Under the pieces are notes generated by a model that was given only the letters and a program-made list of their open reading frames with translations, did no database searches and was not told the origin of the DNA. Made by a program: the position numbers and the translations under genes. Positions 59,419-64,000 of a stretch of 64,000 nt of DNA are shown piece by piece (positions within the stretch are counted from its first letter, which is position 1; each line of letters opens with the position of its first letter). The DNA is taken from assembly GCA_013368315.1 (NCBI GenBank), contig JAACJM010000053.1, positions 62,001 to 126,000 on the forward strand, written 5' to 3'. The DNA is from Tetrapyrgos nigripes. Its lineage: Eukaryota; Basidiomycota; Agaricomycetes; Agaricales; Campanellaceae.

Positions 59419-60993
59419 TTGAGCCCTACTAGTACAAGCTCTACTACTCCGAACACCGACGACTACAACCTCTGGTTCACGGCAGTCGCTTGGAGGGATT
59501 CCTCACCCGTTATATCCTCATCAACTTCGGAAACATCATCCTTGTCATCTTCTAGTGACGACGATCTCCGGCCCATACCCCCTTACAACACTCCAGAAAC
59601 TTCACCCGCACCAGGTCCCCTCAAGAATCCCGCTCGAAGGAAAAAACCCATAATGACATCACCAAAGCTCTTCGTAGGAGATGGCGACAACGACGAGAAC
59701 CCAGCAGTCTGGCTCAAACAGACGAAAATCCACATGATGGGGCTGGAAATGAATGACACCCAAATGGTCAAAACCCTGAAGGACTTCCTATATCCAGGAT
59801 CAGTGGCCGAGGACTGGTATTATGAAGTAATGGACGAGGCAGACCCACCATCCACATGGGAGGAGCTGGAAACCGAGTTCGAGAAGAGATGGCCACGGGT
59901 AGTGCAAATAAAGAAGCAACCATCCCAATATGTTACGGAGCTAACGAAGTATAGGCTGAGCGAGGAGGAGCTTATGAAGAAGGTGGAAAAAGGTGGAATA
60001 ACGATGTGGAGTCACATGAAGGCAGCGGCGGAATTGTTGGAATTGGCAAAGCAGGCGAAGATCTCGGAGAGCGACTTGCTTATACCTGACGTGTGCAGGA
60101 ATCTCCCAAAAGTAATCCGAGATAATGTCGGCACGGTGCACAACGATTGGAAGGCGTTCGTGGAGGCGATTAAAAAAGTGGATTTAGAGACTATTAGAGA
60201 CGCGGTAGAGGATCGGGAGAAGGAGAAGGCAAAAGAAGCGGAAGCAGAGAGGCGGGAGAAGGAACAGGCAGATTATTTGAAGAGGATGCTTGGCTCTGCA
60301 GGGAGGGTACCAGAATCGCCAACGAAAGGAATCGCAGGTCGTCTAGCTTCAACGAACCTCAGGAATGAGCCAGGGAGTTTCCAGGGGGACTATGGCAGCG
60401 GTTACCGGGGTGGTAATGCCGGTGGTGGCAGTTACGGTTATCGAGGAGGTTATAATGGGATTTACGGAGGTGGTCATGGTTATCAAGGCGAGTTCAGAGG
60501 ATACAACAGTGGAGGTTATCGTGGTCGGGGTGGTTTTGGAGGAGGACGAGGTGGTGCAGCTGGGAATATGTTTGGCCGGCCAGTCTACACAGAGGCCCAA
60601 AAGCAGAATCTAAGGGCTACTCTCGACACGTTACCCCACCATCCCAACACAGCACAAGGAATACAAGCCTATGAGGTGCAAAAGGTGGAGTGGGCTGCGA
60701 GACATGGTGGTAACACAGAGCTGGTGACCATAGATCGTCCATACCCTCTCCGGCCTGGCACGGCCAAAGTTTGCACTGGCGAATGCTTTCGATGTGGTAA
60801 ACATGGTCACCGAAGCATGGAGTGTCCAGACCCCAACTACCTCAACCAGAAGGAGCAGGCGTGGCGGCGCATTTGCAGCAACGCACTTGGCGCTTTCAGA
60901 CAAACGGGCGAGAACATCATAGCTTGGGTCGGACCAGAGTACTATGGAGAAGGGTACATAGGTCAGGGAAATGGCGAAGGGCCGTCCATGTAG
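59419..60993 (+). CDS. Gypsy Gag (about 446-524 aa)
   Basis: The frame is open from 59368. The first in-frame ATG is at 59653, beginning MTSPKLFVGDGD; a TTG at 59419 sits where a longer Gag would start. The N-terminal extension is Ser/Thr/Pro-rich. The Gag core includes VWLKQTKIHMMGLEM and FLYPGSVAEDWYYEVMDEAD, followed by a charged coiled stretch (KEKAKEAEAERREKEQ), a long Gly/Tyr/Arg-rich region (RGG-like), and a canonical CCHC knuckle CFRCGKHGHRSMEC from 60784. The stop TAG at 60991 falls inside the frameshift stem-loop. The structural protein assembles particles and binds RNA. Start codon uncertain. Confidence 0.88.
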   Translation: MSPTSTSSTTPNTDDYNLWFTAVAWRDSSPVISSSTSETSSLSSSSDDDLRPIPPYNTPETSPAPGPLKNPARRKKPIMTSPKLFVGDGDNDENPAVWLKQTKIHMMGLEMNDTQMVKTLKDFLYPGSVAEDWYYEVMDEADPPSTWEELETEFEKRWPRVVQIKKQPSQYVTELTKYRLSEEELMKKVEKGGITMWSHMKAAAELLELAKQAKISESDLLIPDVCRNLPKVIRDNVGTVHNDWKAFVEAIKKVDLETIRDAVEDREKEKAKEAEAERREKEQADYLKRMLGSAGRVPESPTKGIAGRLASTNLRNEPGSFQGDYGSGYRGGNAGGGSYGYRGGYNGIYGGGHGYQGEFRGYNSGGYRGRGGFGGGRGGAAGNMFGRPVYTEAQKQNLRATLDTLPHHPNTAQGIQAYEVQKVEWAARHGGNTELVTIDRPYPLRPGTAKVCTGECFRCGKHGHRSMECPDPNYLNQKEQAWRRICSNALGAFRQTGENIIAWVGPEYYGEGYIGQGNGEGPSM

Positions 60994-61011
60994 ATGTCAA
61001 ATGGATGGCCC
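60966..61011 (+). promoter_or_regulatory. Programmed -1 ribosomal frameshift signal between gag and pol
   Basis: The heptamer GGGAAAT (60966-60972) is in the correct phase (G GGA AAT in gag codons). It is followed by a 6-nt spacer and an 11-bp stem: 60979-60989 (GGGCCGTCCAT) with 61001-61011 (ATGGATGGCCC), 10 Watson-Crick pairs plus one G-U, 11-nt loop. Pol lies in the -1 frame and is open from 60801. The gag stop is in the loop. Confidence 0.8.
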
Positions 61012-64000
61012 AGAGCGATCAGACAAATAAAGGAGTTGAGGTCCCCTGGCAGGCGGAGGTGCTGTCTGGGGACAAGGTTACTAGCCCCAGCGAATACCCA
61101 ACAATAGACACTAGTGCTATACCTGTACATCCCAAGTTTGAATCAGATATCGTTGACCTTTACGAGGTGCGAGATGATGAGAACAAGGCAGTACCTTTTG
61201 TGCATGACGTGGGTTTTGTAGGTGTCGGTGAGGTGGTGGTTGTCAAAGGCTTTTTCGATGATGGTGCTATGGTTTCAGCAATGTCAGAAGGTGTTTTCGA
61301 GAATATTAAATCAAAACTAACCAACTGGGGACCTTCTACAAAGCGACTGCGTATGGCCAACAATGTTATCGTCCAAAGCTCTGCCTGCTGGAAAGGAGAT
61401 GTGGTATTGGAGGGAGTGGTGGTTCATGGAGAGTTCGAAGTGTTTCGGAATGATGGTGCTTGGGAGTTCTTGTTCGGGAAGCCACTATTGGAAAGCTTCA
61501 AAGCCGTACACAACTATGACAAGGACTACATTCAGATTCCAAGTGGTGGAGGCACCATCAATTTGAGAAATGACTTACGAAGGGAGCATGGAATAGAAAC
61601 GGGGGGCAATCTTAATGAACCCCCCTCGAGGCGAGTCTCACACGATGACCTAGGAAAGTCAAAGAGCGTTACTGACCAGATGGCCACGGTAAGATTGGAC
61701 AAACCACAAACCAGCAGTCGCATACGCAGGGTAACAATTGAGGAAGTGGAGGATGAGGAGGAGCCCTGGATATTTCAGAGACAGAGAGGATTGGAGCAGA
61801 AGCGAGTAGACCAGCGTCAATCCGAGACGGTGACAGAGGAGGCAAGGTCAAGCATGCCGAGAATGATGAAAGTGAAAGCGAGAATTGTGGGAGGAAGAAG
61901 GCACTGGGTACTGAGCACAAAGGAAAAGCACGTGAAGACAAACGTGGGGGGTAGTCGTGCACCCCCCTTGAGGGAAGTCTCAATTGGAATTGCTCATAGC
62001 CATGAACCAACGATTGACACATCACAATCTCTAGATACTCCAATATGCCATGTCTCAAAGGAGGACCAAGACACAGAAGGTCAGCTGGGAATCAGCATAC
62101 CTGTAGAAGGTCTGGAAAATGAGAATGTGTTCACCAGAAAATCCAATCCATTCTTACCAGCACGAGTTGATCGGGTCATGAAGGAGATCACTATTGGAGA
62201 CGACCTGACAGAGGGGGAAAGGCAACGAGTGGAAGAGTTCCTTCGGTCCTACGCAGACTGTTTTGCATTATCAGTCAGCGAGGTGCATGCAGTGGAGGGC
62301 GCAGTACACAGGCTGAACATACCTGAAAACTCGCAGTTTCCCAAACATGTCCACCAACGGCCTCTAACCCCACCCCAGAGGAGGTTCTTCAATCAGAAAT
62401 TGGACGAGATGTTGGAGGCTGGAGTAATTGAGCAGTGCAGACCGGAGGACGTCAAATGTGTTTCACCTACGACATTAGCTCAGAAGGCACACGAAGGAGG
62501 AGGTCTCACCCTAGAGGAGCTTCAGCATCATCTCAATGACCAATGCATACTCGCTGGGCTAGAACCAGCCTTTGACCTTCCGCACCGGCTAGAAAGCCTC
62601 CCTGAAACCCAGACACAGCCTTCACAGAAGTGGAGAATTTGTCAGGACTTCAATGCGGTCAATAAAGTCACGACGGTCGCACCTATGCCACAAGGCGACA
62701 TACGGGCCAAGCAGCAGCGTGTGAGCGGGCACCGTTACCTGTCAATTTTCGATTTTGCCTCAGGATTTTATGCATGCAAAGTGGCACCAGAGTCGAGACC
62801 ATATACCTGCTTCTACGTTGAGCAAAGGGGTTATTTCTGGTACAAACGCATGCCGTTTGGACTCACTGGTGCACCATCGACTTTTGCATACATGACTGCG
62901 AAACTGCTGAGCAACCTGTTGGCAGACGAGGTTTTAGAACTCTTCGTGGATGATGGGGCATCAGCAGCGGATACTGTTGACGAGATGATTGGGAAACTCA
63001 CCAGGCTCTTGGAGAAGGTTCGGGAGAAAAAGTTATCCCTCTCAGCATCCAAGTCACGGTTTTTCATGAAGGAAGGAGTCTTCGCTGGTGCCAATGTGGG
63101 ACCTGAAGGAGTTACACCCGACTTGACCAAATTGACGGCCATTGTTGATTGGGCCCAACCAGCGGATGCTCTGAACCTGGAATCCTTCCTTGGGCTGACA
63201 AGTCACTTCCGAGACTTGATTAAGGACTACGCCAAGAAGGAGAGACCACTAAGAAACCTCGTTAATATTCCCCTGCCCAATCCATGTACGAAAACAGCAT
63301 ACCGAAACGCGAAACGAAACCACAAATTGGCCAACCTTTGGACGGATGAGCATGCGAAGGCCTTCCTGGAGTTAAAGAAACTGCTCACCTCTAAACCAGT
63401 GCTCAAATGCCCACAGTTCGATGGTTCACCGTTCATTATCACCTCAGACGGGTGTAAGGAAGGCTTTGCGGCGGTGCTATCACAGCGTTTCGAGACGGTG
63501 CTCCCTAACGGCCAAACTACACGGAAGGTCCATCCTATCGCTTTCATGTCAAAACGTACCTCAAGAACCGAGGAAAAGTACAAACCATTCCTACTCGAGT
63601 TCGCTGCACTCAAGTGTGGTCTGGATAAATTCTCAGACACTATTTGGGGCTCACCCATAGAGATTGAAACCGACTGCCAGGCATTACGAGACGTCATTAT
63701 GAACCCCAACCTAAACGCTACACACGCACGGTGGCGTGACGGTATCATAGCACACAACATAGTCGAGGTCCGCCACATACCGGGAAAGAAGAACGTCGTG
63801 GCAGATGGTTTAAGCAGAATGTGGGAGGACACGCCGAGGTTGCCAGGTGATGGAAGTGAGTGGACGGTGAGCGAGGATTGGGAGTCCTCACATGGCCTGG
63901 TCCACGACATGATGCAAGTCGTGGTGGATGCTGAAGCGCAAACTCTTCGCGAGCGTTTTGCCAATGAGCCAGTTTTGCTGGAGGTTATCGACTCCCTAAA
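60966..64000 (+). CDS. Gypsy Pol (protease-RT-RNase H), 3' end outside window
   Basis: The -1 frame relative to gag is open from 60801 with no stop to 64000. The protease region has GFFDDGAMVSAM (61249 on), with DDG where DSG/DTG is usual. RT has KWRICQDFNAVN, SIFDFASGFYACKV, RMPFGLTGAPSTF and the catalytic FVDD (62943-62954, a variant of YxDD). RNase H includes ITSDGCKEGFAAVLSQ, ETDCQALRDVI and HIPGKKNVVADGLSRM. A long, charged spacer (about 61600-62150) separates protease and RT. Expected expression is as a Gag-Pol fusion by frameshifting; no ATG is needed. Integrase should follow. Confidence 0.92.

Larger units (their letters stand above)
59390..64000 (+). mobile_element. Ty3/gypsy retrotransposon, coding part intact, runs off the window
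   Basis: Gag and Pol are in overlapping -1 frames. Pol order is protease, RT, RNase H (integrase expected beyond 64000), i.e. gypsy/Metaviridae type. There is no stop in pol through the window edge. Confidence 0.92.

Noticed and set aside
63227..63964. 245-aa minus-strand ORF
   Set aside because: Antisense to the RT/RNase H region of the intact gypsy pol.

Overview
The window is fungal nuclear DNA, almost certainly from an Agaricomycete (mushroom-forming basidiomycete). The evidence is short introns (about 50-65 bp, mostly GT-AG), an ergosterol-pathway CYP61, a CFEM membrane protein, a fungal TPR-CHAT protein, fragments of the URC1 uracil-catabolism enzyme, and dense Ty1/copia, Ty3/gypsy and hAT-like elements. 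No rRNA, tRNA or CRISPR array was recognised. Exon models come from reading splice sites by eye. The models called complete close in frame across all exons.

Layout. 0.1-1.2 kb (-): a cysteine-rich GPI-anchored surface protein. 2.4-3.1 kb: a non-autonomous hAT-like element with a perfect 8-bp target duplication. 4.8-10.2 kb (-): a large TPR-CHAT protease gene with 21 exactly phased 135-bp repeats, broken by several in-frame stops. 11.5-12.4 kb: a repeat whose inverted copy lies at 48.5-49.5 kb. 13.6-14.7 kb: a URC1 pseudogene. 15.5-17.4 kb (-): an intact six-exon ERG5/CYP61 sterol C-22 desaturase. 18.2-25.3 kb: a full-length copia element with 370-bp LTRs differing at two bases, one long gag-pol frame with two TGA stops, and a half-tRNA(iMet) primer site. 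25.4-30.3 kb: repeat debris in direct and inverted copies. 30.3-34.8 kb (-): a truncated Ty3/gypsy. 37.0-38.4 kb: a second hAT-like element. 38.5-39.8 kb (-): an intact CFEM receptor-like gene. 41.4-44.2 kb: a repeat region with GGACACC-rich ends. 45.7-47.8 kb (+): a RAD23-like UBL-UBA gene with a duplicated exon-intron unit, one nonsense codon and a chimeric 3' end. 50-52.4 kb: two overlapping, apparently nested hypothetical genes. 53.5-54.3 and 55.9-56.4 kb: a third and fourth hAT-like element. 57.4-59.2 kb (-): a six-exon gene of unknown function with an intact frame. 59.4-64 kb (+): a Ty3/gypsy element whose gag and pol lie in a -1 relationship and are joined by a textbook frameshift module; pol is open to the window edge.

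How it fits together. Only four host genes look intact: the GPI protein, ERG5, the CFEM protein and the 487-aa hypothetical gene. The rest is transposon-driven turnover. A recurrent theme is loss of reading frames by C-to-T transitions, mostly CGA to TGA at CpG, in unrelated repeated sequences (the copia element, the TPR array, the RAD23-like internal duplication). This fits methylation-linked CpG decay of repeats. The strongest candidate for a notable element is the gypsy gag-pol -1 frameshift signal at 60966-61011.
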